Source: Methanofastidiosum sp964630765 (GTDB lineage: Archaea; Methanobacteriota_B; Thermococci; Methanofastidiosales; Methanofastidiosaceae). From it: a stretch of 25,636 nt of DNA. The notes beneath the pieces are model-generated. The model was given only the letters and a program-made list of their open reading frames with translations, was not told the origin of the DNA and searched no databases. Made by a program: the position numbers and the translations under genes. Below, piece by piece: positions 14,641 to 22,300 of the stretch. The stretch's first letter is position 1. The number at the start of each line of letters is the position of its first letter. The stretch lies in contig CAZVXE010000016.1 in NCBI GenBank assembly GCA_964630765.1, forward strand, positions 1 to 25,636. Reading direction: 5' to 3'.

Positions 14641-15759
14641 ATGGACGAGTCTGTTGTTACTCCTTGGGAAGTAGAAGGAGAGATTGATTATAATAAACTC
14701 ATAAAGCAGTTTGGAACTGATATCCTCACTGAAGAGCTATTAAATACTATAAAGAAGTATACGAGAGATTTGCATCCATTTCTCAGAAGAAAATTGTTCT
14801 TTTCGCATAGAGATCTTGGATGGATTTTAAAGAAGTATGAAGAAGGCGAAAAGTTTGCGCTATATACTGGAAGAGGACCTTCTGGACATACTCACATTGG
14901 CCATCTAGTCCCCTGGATATTTTGTAAATGGCTACAGGACAAATTCGATTGTGAGTTTTATTTCCAGATGACAGATGATGAAAAGTTCATGATGAGGTCA
15001 GACCTTACACTTGAACAGACACATGCGTTTGCCTACGAGAATGCACTTGACGTAATTGCTTTGGGATTTGACCCAAAAAAAACATTCATCTTTTCTGATA
15101 TCGATTATGCTAAAACGCTTTACAAGATATCAATACAAGTTGCAAAGAATGTAACAACTTCCACAGCTAAGGCCGTTTTTGGTTTCAAGAATTCAACTAA
15201 TATCGGGATGGTATTCTTCCCTTCTGTTCAGGCAGCCCCCTGCTTTCTGCCGTCTGTTCTAAAAGGATACAATGTTCCTGTTTTAATTCCAGCGGCAATT
15301 GACCAGGATCCTTACTGGAGAATTGCAAGAGACGTTGCCCCAAAGCTTGGTTACTATAAACCAGCTGCAATACATAATATGTTTCTACCTGGCCTTGAAG
15401 GGCCAAGTGGTAAGATGTCTGCTTCAAAGAGCGATACTGCAATTTTTTCTGTTGACCCACCAAAAGAAGTCGACAAAAAAATCAAACGAGCGTTCACTGG
15501 TGGAGGGCAGACTATAAAGGAGCATAAGGAAAAAGGTGGGAATCCAGGAGTCTGTACAATATATCAATACCTTTATTTTATCTTTGAAGATGACAACAAG
15601 AAGATAAAGGAGATTCATGATGGCTGCAAACGTGGAGAAGTACTCTGCGGAGAGTGCAAGAATCTCTTAAGTGAAAAACTTGTCAAGTTTATCACAACAC
15701 ACCAGGAAAACCGAGAAAAGGCGAAAGATGTCCTCGACAAATTCCTTTTAAAAGATTAA
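14641..15759 (+). CDS. trpS: Tryptophanyl-tRNA synthetase (archaeal/eukaryotic type)
   Basis: TrpRS charges tRNA-Trp. This 372-residue class Ic synthetase has GRGPSGHTHIGH with the HIGH motif at 85-88, the MTDDEKFMMR segment, QAAPCFLP and AAIDQDPYWR in the Trp-binding region, and KMSAS near residue 258. The KMSAS form and the AFTGGGQTIKEHKEKGGNP segment are features of the archaeal/eukaryotic branch. The gene follows the kinase-like gene by 36 nt, with a small ATCAG/CTGAT hairpin in the gap and no clear strong promoter, so cotranscription with trpB2 is likely. A synthetase for Trp in a unit led by a Trp-codon peptide would form a feedback loop, since the peptide reads the charged tRNA that this enzyme makes. 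Confidence 0.96.
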   Translation: MDESVVTPWEVEGEIDYNKLIKQFGTDILTEELLNTIKKYTRDLHPFLRRKLFFSHRDLGWILKKYEEGEKFALYTGRGPSGHTHIGHLVPWIFCKWLQDKFDCEFYFQMTDDEKFMMRSDLTLEQTHAFAYENALDVIALGFDPKKTFIFSDIDYAKTLYKISIQVAKNVTTSTAKAVFGFKNSTNIGMVFFPSVQAAPCFLPSVLKGYNVPVLIPAAIDQDPYWRIARDVAPKLGYYKPAAIHNMFLPGLEGPSGKMSASKSDTAIFSVDPPKEVDKKIKRAFTGGGQTIKEHKEKGGNPGVCTIYQYLYFIFEDDNKKIKEIHDGCKRGEVLCGECKNLLSEKLVKFITTHQENREKAKDVLDKFLLKD

Positions 15760-15770
15760 ATTTTTTTTTA
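15757..15770 (+). terminator. U-tract after trpS
   Basis: The TAA of trpS is followed at once by an uninterrupted run of nine T residues (15761-15769), with no strong stem before it. U-tracts alone can terminate archaeal transcription, so this is a likely end of the trp unit. Confidence 0.5.
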
Positions 15771-15896
15771 AATACTTCTTTTTATTCAAATTTTAAGTAA
15801 AGATTATCTTTTCTCATCGATTTATAATACTATTAATTATTATTGATATTAATTAATATAAATATTGCATTAATGATGAGCTATACAACCAAAAGA

Positions 15897-15925
15897 TTTA
15901 TATACTAATGATAATCAATATTAGT
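15897..15925 (+). promoter_or_regulatory. TATA box plus inverted repeat before the winged-helix gene
   Basis: TTTATATA at 15897-15904 is placed for initiation near 15927. Directly downstream, ACTAAT (15904-15909) and ATTAGT (15920-15925) form a 6-bp inverted repeat with a 10-nt spacer, lying between the TATA box and the predicted start of transcription. A protein bound here would block initiation. As the gene encodes a small DNA-binding protein, autorepression is a reasonable inference. The rest of 15770-15896 is AT-rich DNA in which I see no gene. Confidence 0.45.
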
Positions 15926-15971
15926 AACTAACAATTGAGAGATGATAGTTAGCACTAAAAGGTGAAAAAAT

Positions 15972-16205
15972 ATGGGATGGAGAAGACAATTTGAAACTAG
16001 AGAAAAGCGTATTAATGAACTAAGGATCCTTCTAAAGCAAAAGTTGAACAGCGGAAGAGACTACTTCATTCAGGAACTTGTTAACGATACGGACATACCC
16101 AGAAGTACCGTTGAAAGGTACCTTTATGAATATCTTAATGAAGAAGTAGAAATTTACTACGAAGGGCCTTTAAAAAAGATACGCTATAAAGGACACGGGA
16201 ATTAA
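15972..16205 (+). CDS. Small winged-helix/HTH protein
   Basis: A 77-residue protein that looks like a lone helix-turn-helix or winged-helix domain: an N-terminal basic helix (RRQFETREKRINELRILLKQKL), then FIQELVNDTDIPRSTVERYLYEYL as the likely HTH, and a short beta wing (VEIYYEGPLKKIRYKGHG). DNA binding is inferred from this pattern; the exact family is not recognised. AAAAGGTG at 15957-15964 precedes the ATG. It has a separate promoter with an inverted repeat and a strong terminator, so it forms a monocistronic unit. Its targets are unknown. Confidence 0.78.
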   Translation: MGWRRQFETREKRINELRILLKQKLNSGRDYFIQELVNDTDIPRSTVERYLYEYLNEEVEIYYEGPLKKIRYKGHGN

Positions 16206-16208
16206 TTT

Positions 16209-16240
16209 AAGAAAAGATATTTTTATCTTTTCTTTTTTTT
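16209..16240 (+). terminator. Strong hairpin-plus-U-tract terminator
   Basis: AAGAAAAGATA (16209-16219) and TATCTTTTCTT (16224-16234) form a perfect 11-bp stem with a 4-nt T loop, followed by six more T residues (16235-16240). It starts 3 nt after the stop of the winged-helix gene. Read on the plus strand it has the layout of a bacterial intrinsic terminator. Confidence 0.8.
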
Positions 16241-16348
16241 ATTATTTTTATAAGAACTTAATTTAATATTACTTTTTATCGATTAAATCTTTGCGTTAAT
16301 CCATAATAAACCTTAATAAGATTGAATCCTACTTAATATAGGGATATT

Positions 16349-16675
16349 ATGGGATTTGTCAAGATAGGTAAAGTTTCTGATGTTAAAGATGGTGCTATGA
16401 AGAAGTTTGAAGTTGAAGGGAAAGAGATTCTAGTTTCTAATATCGGCGGGAAATACTATGCCATTAATAACAAATGCACCCATAGAAATGGGGATCTTTC
16501 TCAAGGAAAACTGGAAGGGAATATTGTAACTTGCCCAAAGCATGGCTCTAAATTTGACATTACAACGGGAAAGGTAGTTTCCGGGCCTAAAATACCACTG
16601 TTAAAACTTAAGATCAATGATGAAGAAAAGTATGAGATAAAAATAGATGAAGATTCCTTATTAATTAAAATATAA
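16349..16675 (+). CDS. Rieske-type [2Fe-2S] ferredoxin
   Basis: This 108-residue soluble protein has both Rieske cluster-binding boxes: CTHRNGDLSQG (Cys43, His45) and CPKHGSKFD (Cys62, His65), with the usual spacing. It has no transmembrane or signal segment, so it resembles the ferredoxin components of dioxygenases or the NirD-like proteins rather than bc1-complex Rieske proteins. The redox partner is not in the window. A weak ribosome site (AGGG) lies before the ATG. In an anaerobe it might serve as a general electron carrier; this is inference. Confidence 0.93.
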   Translation: MGFVKIGKVSDVKDGAMKKFEVEGKEILVSNIGGKYYAINNKCTHRNGDLSQGKLEGNIVTCPKHGSKFDITTGKVVSGPKIPLLKLKINDEEKYEIKIDEDSLLIKI

Positions 16676-16739
16676 TCTTATTATTTTAGTTGCAGGAAAT
16701 GCATGTTTAATAGTTAATTTCTCAATTATATTAGAAAGA

Positions 16740-16782
16740 TTTATAAGATTTTTTGCGAATTTCTTATTAGATACCAATAAGA
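16740..16782 (+). promoter_or_regulatory. Promoter of the secreted-protein gene with inverted repeat at the start site
   Basis: TTTATAAG at 16740-16747 predicts initiation near 16770. TCTTATT (16762-16768) and AATAAGA (16776-16782) form a 7-bp inverted repeat with a 7-nt spacer across that point, an operator-like position. The predicted leader is about 33 nt and contains TAGGTAGA before the ATG at 16803. Confidence 0.4.
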
Positions 16783-16802
16783 GAGATCTATAGGTAGATT
16801 AT

Positions 16803-17954
16803 ATGAAATCGATTATATTGATAGGAGTATTAATATTTGGAGTAATATCAATTCCAATAATCTCGGCATCGGCCTATTCTTCTAGCATACCCGACACAAC
16901 GCTTGTTCAGGATTGGAGGTATAGCAATATTTACGGGGCTGGGAACTGGAGAGATCAAATAGCGGCCAGTGGATTTACAGGATTTGACACTACTAAAATT
17001 GACGTGAACTGGTCTGACAACGATGTAAAGATTCAGATATACACCAATGCAGAGCCAGCAGGAATTAACGTTAGCGGTATAGGTTTGGTCCAACTTGCCG
17101 ATATGGCAATTGATCTTGACGTGGATGGAAACTATGAAACTGCCATTATTATGCGACCTGTATCAAGAGGTAACATACTTTCCAATCCAATCTGGGGGAC
17201 CTCCCAAGATGTCTTTGGAGGCACTGGATACATTTATGGTGGTAGATTTGACCAGAGTGCACCAAAAGTTACAATAGTTGAAGCTTCAGGAGGGGCCCTT
17301 GTCGGCCTAGCAACAGTTAACTGGGTCACAATTGGAACAAATCCTAAGTACAGGATTGATATAATTTTGCCTTCTGGCATTAATTCAGATAGCCAATGGA
17401 ATGAATTTGATTTCTACTGGGGAACTGCACAATGCTCAAATGATGGAATCGCTGGTTCAGCTATAGTTTCTTCACCCCCTCAACCACCTCCCCCTCCACC
17501 AACACCTACACCAGAGCAAAAGGTTCCAAAAGCAATTGTTTACGACCGAGTAGACATAGAAACATTCAATTTGACTAATGCACCAGTTATTATTCAAGAT
17601 GGAAGAACTATCGCATCGCCAGATCTAACCCAAAGACTTGTAGTAATCAAAGACGGTAAAGTAATATCTTTTTTTGAACCAATAAGGGGAAAGCAATATG
17701 CCGAACTTCAGGTAGAGAACAGAGGATTCTTCACCAAAAAAGATGTCAAAATACAATTTAGAGGACTGCCTAATGGCGTCACTGTGAATGTGTCTCCAGA
17801 TGGTCAGAAACTAGAAGCCCACAACATTGCAACTTATGGCCTGTCCTTTGAAGTAAATGAATCGATACCGGCAGGTACATATCCGATATCAATTGTTGCT
17901 TACGGTGATGGAGGAATATTTGACGTCATTAACCTAGAACTTACAATGATTTAA
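16803..17954 (+). CDS. Secreted protein with proline-rich linker and C-terminal beta domain
   Basis: The 383-residue protein starts with a signal peptide (about residues 1-24, MKSIILIGVLIFGVISIPII then SASAYS). A long beta-rich region (about 30-220) with many Asp, Gly and aromatic residues follows, including DMAIDLDVDGNYETA, which could bind calcium. Residues about 224-240 are a proline-rich hinge (PPQPPPPPPTPTPEQ). The C-terminal domain (about 245-383) contains AELQVENRGFFTKKDVKIQF and SIPAGTYPISIVAYGDGG, resembling NEW3-like immunoglobulin-type domains of surface proteins. No membrane anchor or sorting motif is seen at the C-terminus, so it may be released. Function unknown. Confidence 0.75.
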   Translation: MKSIILIGVLIFGVISIPIISASAYSSSIPDTTLVQDWRYSNIYGAGNWRDQIAASGFTGFDTTKIDVNWSDNDVKIQIYTNAEPAGINVSGIGLVQLADMAIDLDVDGNYETAIIMRPVSRGNILSNPIWGTSQDVFGGTGYIYGGRFDQSAPKVTIVEASGGALVGLATVNWVTIGTNPKYRIDIILPSGINSDSQWNEFDFYWGTAQCSNDGIAGSAIVSSPPQPPPPPPTPTPEQKVPKAIVYDRVDIETFNLTNAPVIIQDGRTIASPDLTQRLVVIKDGKVISFFEPIRGKQYAELQVENRGFFTKKDVKIQFRGLPNGVTVNVSPDGQKLEAHNIATYGLSFEVNESIPAGTYPISIVAYGDGGIFDVINLELTMI

Positions 17955-17970
17955 ATTAATTTTTTTTATT
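17955..17970 (+). terminator. U-tract after the secreted-protein gene
   Basis: Eight consecutive T residues (17960-17967) start a few bases after the stop, with no strong stem. This would suit archaeal U-tract termination. Confidence 0.45.
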
Positions 17971-18040
17971 AAGAATATTTTTAATTAATGGATTTGAAAT
18001 AAAGTCATTTTTATTTAATGGATAAATAATCGGCACAAAA

Positions 18041-18078
18041 TTTATATTCAATAGAATCAATAGATACAATTAATTGTA
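18041..18078 (+). promoter_or_regulatory. TATA box and 14-bp palindrome upstream of the DsrE-like/DJ-1-like pair
   Basis: TTTATATT at 18041-18048 predicts initiation near 18071. A perfect palindrome, TACAATTAATTGTA, occupies 18065-18078, spanning that point and ending next to the AGGTGA ribosome site. Just before it, CAATAGA occurs twice in tandem (within 18049-18064). The position is what an operator for a dimeric repressor would have. Confidence 0.5.
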
Positions 18079-18088
18079 GGTGATAAAA

Positions 18089-18454
18089 ATGACTGAGTTC
18101 TGGATGGAGAAAAAGGTTGCAATATTTGCCTTTAATGGCGATCCAATGTGTTTTATACACGCTTTGATAAATGCCCTCGAATTTCACGCAAAAGGGTACG
18201 ATACAAAGTTTATAATTGAAGGTTCGGCTACTGGACTTATTGGAAAACTAAATGAGGCAGGTAATCCGCTACACTACTATTACGTAAGGGCAAAAGACGA
18301 AGGGTTAATAGACTGCGTATGTAAAGCATGCGCAACAAAGAATGGGACTATTGAAGAGGCGAAAAAACAAAACCTAAATCTATGCGACGAATTATTTGGC
18401 CATCCGAGCATGGCAAGGTACATGGAAGATGGATACGATATAATTACAATATAA
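18089..18454 (+). CDS. DsrE-family protein
   Basis: This 121-residue protein resembles the DsrE/DsrF-like fold, small alpha/beta proteins used in sulfur relay and related redox chemistry. Evidence is the start KKVAIFAFNGDPMCFIHALINALEFHAKGYDTKFIIEGSAT, typical of the family, and a cysteine cluster DCVCKACATK (Cys76, Cys78, Cys81) where sulfur-carrying DsrE proteins have their active cysteine. ATG 18089 is chosen because AGGTGA at 18078-18083 fits it; an in-frame GTG at 18080 is too close to that site. It is 33 nt upstream of the DJ-1-like gene and likely cotranscribed. Confidence 0.8.
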   Translation: MTEFWMEKKVAIFAFNGDPMCFIHALINALEFHAKGYDTKFIIEGSATGLIGKLNEAGNPLHYYYVRAKDEGLIDCVCKACATKNGTIEEAKKQNLNLCDELFGHPSMARYMEDGYDIITI

Positions 18455-18487
18455 AATAATTATTTATTAGTAATTAGGAGGTTAGAT

Positions 18488-19003
18488 ATGGTTTGCATTT
18501 TGATGTGGGTTGCCCAAGAAGGATTTAGGGATGAGGAACTATTTGTCCCCAAATCTATATTTGAAGAAAAAGGATACATAGTAACCGTTGTTTCTCACAA
18601 TAAAGGAACAGCTTGGAGTAAATTTGGAAAGATTATTGAAGTCCTTGGCTTTGAAGATATTGATATAGGAGATTATGATGCCTTTCTATTGGTGGGTGGC
18701 CCAGGATCTTTCAATCTTACAGATGACAAAAAACTGCATGGATACATTAAGGAAGCTGAAAAAAAGCTCAATCTATTAGGCGGGATATGTTATGCGCCAA
18801 ACATCATGGCAAGAGCTGGAGTTCTGAAAAGTAAAAGGGCTACAGTGTGGGGAGGGCCCGATATTTTTGATAAAGAAGGCGTGATTTTTGAAGACAAAAA
18901 TGTTGTAAATGATGGAAAAATTATAACTGCCAATGGTCCTGATGCAGCACTCGAATGGGCTAAAGAAATTGTTAACTACCTCAAGAGTAAATGTGAGAAA
19001 TAA
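18488..19003 (+). CDS. DJ-1/PfpI family protein
   Basis: The 171-residue protein has the DJ-1/PfpI fold of the class I glutamine amidotransferase-like superfamily. The nucleophile-elbow cysteine is Cys101 in GGICYAPNIMARAGVL, and the conserved acidic residues near the N-terminus (GFRDEEL) are present, as is the DAFLLVGGPG motif. The usual His after the nucleophile cysteine is Tyr here, so protease activity is doubtful. Members act as glyoxalases, deglycases or chaperones in stress responses; which applies is unknown. AGGAGG precedes the ATG. The neighbouring DsrE-like gene and shared promoter suggest a redox or sulfur stress role. It abuts nnr tail to tail. Confidence 0.88.
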   Translation: MVCILMWVAQEGFRDEELFVPKSIFEEKGYIVTVVSHNKGTAWSKFGKIIEVLGFEDIDIGDYDAFLLVGGPGSFNLTDDKKLHGYIKEAEKKLNLLGGICYAPNIMARAGVLKSKRATVWGGPDIFDKEGVIFEDKNVVNDGKIITANGPDAALEWAKEIVNYLKSKCEK

Positions 19004-19004
19004 A

Positions 19005-20390
19005 TTAATATTTCCCGCAGAATTTTAAGACCTTTGGAATTCTTTCTAGCATATCAGAACTCCTAAAGTTCATGCCCATCTCTTCTGCTGTGATGTCTCC
19101 AGCAATACCATTTAGGAATGTTCCTGCACACGCAGCTTCAACAACATTTCCTTTAGCTGCAAAGGCCGTTATAAGCCCTGAAAGGATATCGCCTGTGCCC
19201 CCTGTAGTCATGCCAGAGTTCCCCGCGAAGTTCTTGATAACTTTTTTACCGTCCGATATAAGGTCAACTTCCCCCTTAGTGACAATTGCAGTCTGGTATT
19301 TTTCTGAGTTAGTTAAAATATTATCATAAGTTAAAGGCTCGTCAAAGACCATTTTATATTCAGAGTGGTGGGGAGTTATGCACACATCATTTTTCTTTAA
19401 AATATCGAGATTTCCCTTTATTGCAAATAGCCCATCGGCATCTATTATTATTTTCTTGCACGATACATTTTTCAGAAATTCTAACACTGTTTCAACTGTT
19501 TCTGGGTCTCTGCCTATACCAACGCCTATTAAGATTGAATCAACTTTTTCTGAAAGAGTTTTTAGAAGTTCAATATCTTCTGGGGTAAAATGATTCTTTT
19601 CAGTTGGAAAGACTATCATATCGGGGGAATAAGATTTTATTACTTTGGAGCATTTCTTGGGTGATGCAACATAGACGAGATCAGAAAGGTATGATGCTGC
19701 AAGAGAGGCATAGATTGGCGCCCCGTGATACTCTTTTGAACCCCCTATTATTAGTACCTTCCCGTTATCGCCTTTGTGTGAGTCAGTAGCCCTAGCATTT
19801 AGCTTGTTGACATATCCAGGGCCAGTCAAATCATTAAATTCTTTTGGGATTCCTATATCAACAACGGTAGTGGCACCTTCCTTGGGAGTATGGAGGGATA
19901 TGATAACATTTGGCATAAAATACGGAGATGCGACATCAATGGACACCTTGATCCCATTAATCTCATTAATCCTGTTGATAACATCAGAATATGGGTGCTT
20001 AAGTGTCCCTTTGACACCAACGCCGAATATTGCATCCACATAAATCTCAAAGTCTGGCCGTATCTTTTCTATGTCGCATGAATCCTTGATAAGTATCTTT
20101 TCAACATTAATATGTTTTAGTAGCTCCCATTTTGAAAGGGCTGCCTCTCCCTTGATGTTTTGTGGATCCCCCACTAGGTATACAGTAACCCTGTTCTCTT
20201 TGGATAGGTATCTGGCACAAACAAAGCCGTCCCCCCCGTTGTTTCCAAGGCCACAGAATACAGCTATTTTATTCCTAGTCCCAAACCTCTTTTCTATTTC
20301 TGATGCTACCCCTCTTCCAGCATTTTCCATAAGAATTGGCGTATCAAGGCCATAATACTTACAGTTTGAATCAATAATATACGTGTCCAT
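19005..20390 (-). CDS. nnr: Bifunctional NAD(P)H-hydrate repair enzyme Nnr (epimerase and dehydratase)
   Basis: Nnr repairs hydrated NADH and NADPH: the N-terminal YjeF epimerase interconverts R and S forms, and the C-terminal ribokinase-like domain dehydrates the S form using ATP or ADP. The N-terminal domain (about residues 1-205) has MENAGRGVA, FCGLGNNGGDGFVCARYL and YVDAIFGVGVKG. The C-terminal domain (about 215-461) has KVLIIGGSKEYHGAPIYAS, IIDADGLFAIKG, ITPHHSEYKM and the terminal GNSGMTTGGTGDILSGLI. The 461-residue length is slightly shorter than bacterial Nnr (about 500). GGGAG precedes the ATG. Confidence 0.95.
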   Translation of the reverse strand: MDTYIIDSNCKYYGLDTPILMENAGRGVASEIEKRFGTRNKIAVFCGLGNNGGDGFVCARYLSKENRVTVYLVGDPQNIKGEAALSKWELLKHINVEKILIKDSCDIEKIRPDFEIYVDAIFGVGVKGTLKHPYSDVINRINEINGIKVSIDVASPYFMPNVIISLHTPKEGATTVVDIGIPKEFNDLTGPGYVNKLNARATDSHKGDNGKVLIIGGSKEYHGAPIYASLAASYLSDLVYVASPKKCSKVIKSYSPDMIVFPTEKNHFTPEDIELLKTLSEKVDSILIGVGIGRDPETVETVLEFLKNVSCKKIIIDADGLFAIKGNLDILKKNDVCITPHHSEYKMVFDEPLTYDNILTNSEKYQTAIVTKGEVDLISDGKKVIKNFAGNSGMTTGGTGDILSGLITAFAAKGNVVEAACAGTFLNGIAGDITAEEMGMNFRSSDMLERIPKVLKFCGKY

Positions 20391-20447
20391 AGTACTCCCA
20401 TACTTAATTGTGGTAATGAATAAATAAGTTTTTGCATATTGGGGAAA

Positions 20448-20455
20448 TTTTATAA
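20448..20455 (+). promoter_or_regulatory. TATA box of the site-2 protease-like gene
   Basis: TTTATAAG is centred about 26 nt upstream of the ATG at 20478, which predicts a leaderless transcript. No Shine-Dalgarno is present, in agreement. This gives a within-window calibration of TATA-to-start distance. Confidence 0.6.
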
Positions 20456-20477
20456 GTAATTTGAATATGAATTCTTT

Positions 20478-21659
20478 ATGGTCAAGGTATTGGGATGCGA
20501 GAAATGTAATTATAAGGAGTACCTATTAGATGAAGCAAAAGATTATGATAGGTGCCCATCATGCAAATCGCTAGTTATTGGCCAGGAACTAAATGAACTC
20601 CCAGTACAATTACAGGACATAATGAAGGTTGCAAATGAAAATTTCTCATATGGAAATATTAAGACCGATAATTATTCTGCATTATTTGAGGTAAGGGAAC
20701 TTTTCAAAAAGCCAGAGGAGATTATTTCTTCCTTTGAAAAGATAAATTTTTATCCATTTATAAGAAAAGAAAATGGGAAGCTTTTTGTTGTGCTAAGGAC
20801 TTCTCCACCAAAAAAAGATTTCACATATAGAAAGAACTTAATCTTATTTTTCTTAACAGTTATTTCAACTACAGTTGCCGGCTATTTCATGTCAGTGCCG
20901 CATGTTGATTACGGATTTATGAAAAATCCCTGGATAGGGGCTATCGCATTCTCTTTTTCGATAATGGTGATCCTAGGGACACATGAAATGGGCCATTACC
21001 TAGTTGCAAGAAGAAATGGCGTTGATGCGACACTCCCTTATTTCATACCGGCACCCTTTATTCTTGGTACAATGGGGGCTGTGATAAACATAAGATCGTT
21101 TATCCCAAGTAAGAATAGTGCTATTGAGTTGGGCCTTTCAGGCCCGCTTGCCGGCATACTTGTAGCGATACCAATAACTATAGTTGGAGTTATGATGTCG
21201 CCTATTGTCCCCATAACAATCTTTGGCGAGAGCTCAATGTTTTTGGGTGAGCCGCTTATCTTCAAGTTTATTGCTGAATCACTTGTAACTGTAACTGAGG
21301 GCAATTCCCTTTACTTACATCCTGTAGCTTTTGCTGGATGGGCTGGAATATTTGTAACTATGCTTAACTTAATACCTATGGGCCAGCTTGACGGCGGCCA
21401 CATTGCAAGGGCGGTATTAGGGCCTATAAATCACAGGTATCTGTCATTTGTTGTTGCAGTCTCATTATTTGGCATAGGGATATTTACATGGGCTGGCTGG
21501 AGCTTATGGGGGATAATAGGAATTTATCTAGCATATAGGGGGCATCCTGGCTCAATGGATGAGATAACACCTATTGATAGAAAACATTGGATTATGGTTC
21601 TAGTTGCCATAATACTATTTGTGATATCTACGATGATTGTCCCTATAAAGTTAGGATAA
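20478..21659 (+). CDS. Site-2 protease-like membrane metalloprotease with N-terminal zinc ribbon
   Basis: This 393-residue M50-family protease cleaves substrates within the membrane. It starts with a zinc ribbon (Cys7, Cys10, Cys26, Cys29) and a soluble region of about 120 residues. The zinc-binding HExxH is HEMGH at 169-173 (GTHEMGHYLVARRNGV), and the second half of the site is LNLIPMGQLDGGH with Asp305. About seven to eight hydrophobic segments surround these. The layout, including ARRNGVDATLPYFIPAP, resembles archaeal and plastid EGY1-type S2P homologues. Substrates are not known; the zinc ribbon may recruit a partner or sense metal. Confidence 0.93.
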   Translation: MVKVLGCEKCNYKEYLLDEAKDYDRCPSCKSLVIGQELNELPVQLQDIMKVANENFSYGNIKTDNYSALFEVRELFKKPEEIISSFEKINFYPFIRKENGKLFVVLRTSPPKKDFTYRKNLILFFLTVISTTVAGYFMSVPHVDYGFMKNPWIGAIAFSFSIMVILGTHEMGHYLVARRNGVDATLPYFIPAPFILGTMGAVINIRSFIPSKNSAIELGLSGPLAGILVAIPITIVGVMMSPIVPITIFGESSMFLGEPLIFKFIAESLVTVTEGNSLYLHPVAFAGWAGIFVTMLNLIPMGQLDGGHIARAVLGPINHRYLSFVVAVSLFGIGIFTWAGWSLWGIIGIYLAYRGHPGSMDEITPIDRKHWIMVLVAIILFVISTMIVPIKLG

Positions 21660-21694
21660 AAAAGATTTAAATATACTTAATTAATTCAAGAGGC

Positions 21695-22255
21695 ATGCTT
21701 AATAACATCCGTAAAAATAAATCATTTGTATCAATTGTTAACTTTATCGGACGAATCTTTAGATTCCTGCCACCAAATGTCATAACAACAATCAGTTTAG
21801 TTGTTGTATTCTTTTCAGGCTATTATTACTATCTTGGATTGCCATATATTGGCGCAATTATACTTGCCGTTTCAGGGTTTCTTGATCTAGTTGACGGCTC
21901 TGTGGCAAAATATACTAAAAGAACGACTGTTCTCGGTGGCTTTTTAGACTCCACATTTGATAGGATAGGAGACGGAATAATACTTCTTGGCATTGGCCTA
22001 TCATATGACCTTACACTTTGCTTTGTAATTATGGTTGGAGCATATCTAATTAGCTATATGCGTGCCAAGGGAGAGGCTCTTGGGGTAAAAGTCATGGGGA
22101 TGGGCATTGGGGAACGGGCAGAGAGAATACTGATAATATTCGTGTTTTCTTTCATCAATTTAGAGGTAGGGCTTTATGTGTTGCTTGTTGTTGTTTATAT
22201 AACAGTCTTTACAAGGTTTTACTATATCTCAAAGGAACTTAAAACTAAGACTTAG
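21695..22255 (+). CDS. CDP-alcohol phosphatidyltransferase family membrane enzyme
   Basis: This enzyme class transfers a phosphatidyl (in archaea archaetidyl) group from a CDP-lipid to an alcohol, making polar membrane lipids. The full catalytic motif is present: DG-x2-A-K-x8-G-x3-D-x3-D in DGSVAKYTKRTTVLGGFLDS and following TFD; Lys replaces the more usual Arg. The 186-residue length and about six hydrophobic segments fit the family. The acceptor alcohol (inositol phosphate, serine, glycerol phosphate) cannot be determined. AAGAGG precedes ATG 21695, and an AT-rich TATA-like box is present near 21664-21673. Confidence 0.9.
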   Translation: MLNNIRKNKSFVSIVNFIGRIFRFLPPNVITTISLVVVFFSGYYYYLGLPYIGAIILAVSGFLDLVDGSVAKYTKRTTVLGGFLDSTFDRIGDGIILLGIGLSYDLTLCFVIMVGAYLISYMRAKGEALGVKVMGMGIGERAERILIIFVFSFINLEVGLYVLLVVVYITVFTRFYYISKELKTKT

Positions 22256-22300
22256 AAAGGTTATCAGAAAACATTAAATAACATAATCCAATTTAGATTC

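Noticed and set aside
15197..15618. Alternative ORFs on both strands inside trpS
   Set aside because: Low-complexity translations without conserved motifs, fully inside the conserved synthetase reading frame.
15770..15960. Many AT-rich short repeats (ATTAAT, TAATGAT) as an origin or repeat array
   Set aside because: The copies are irregular and expected in such AT-rich DNA; only the repeat between TATA box and start site has a meaningful position.
19072..20355. Several plus-strand ORFs across nnr
   Set aside because: They run antisense to well-conserved Nnr domains and have Ser/Pro/Leu-rich shadow composition.
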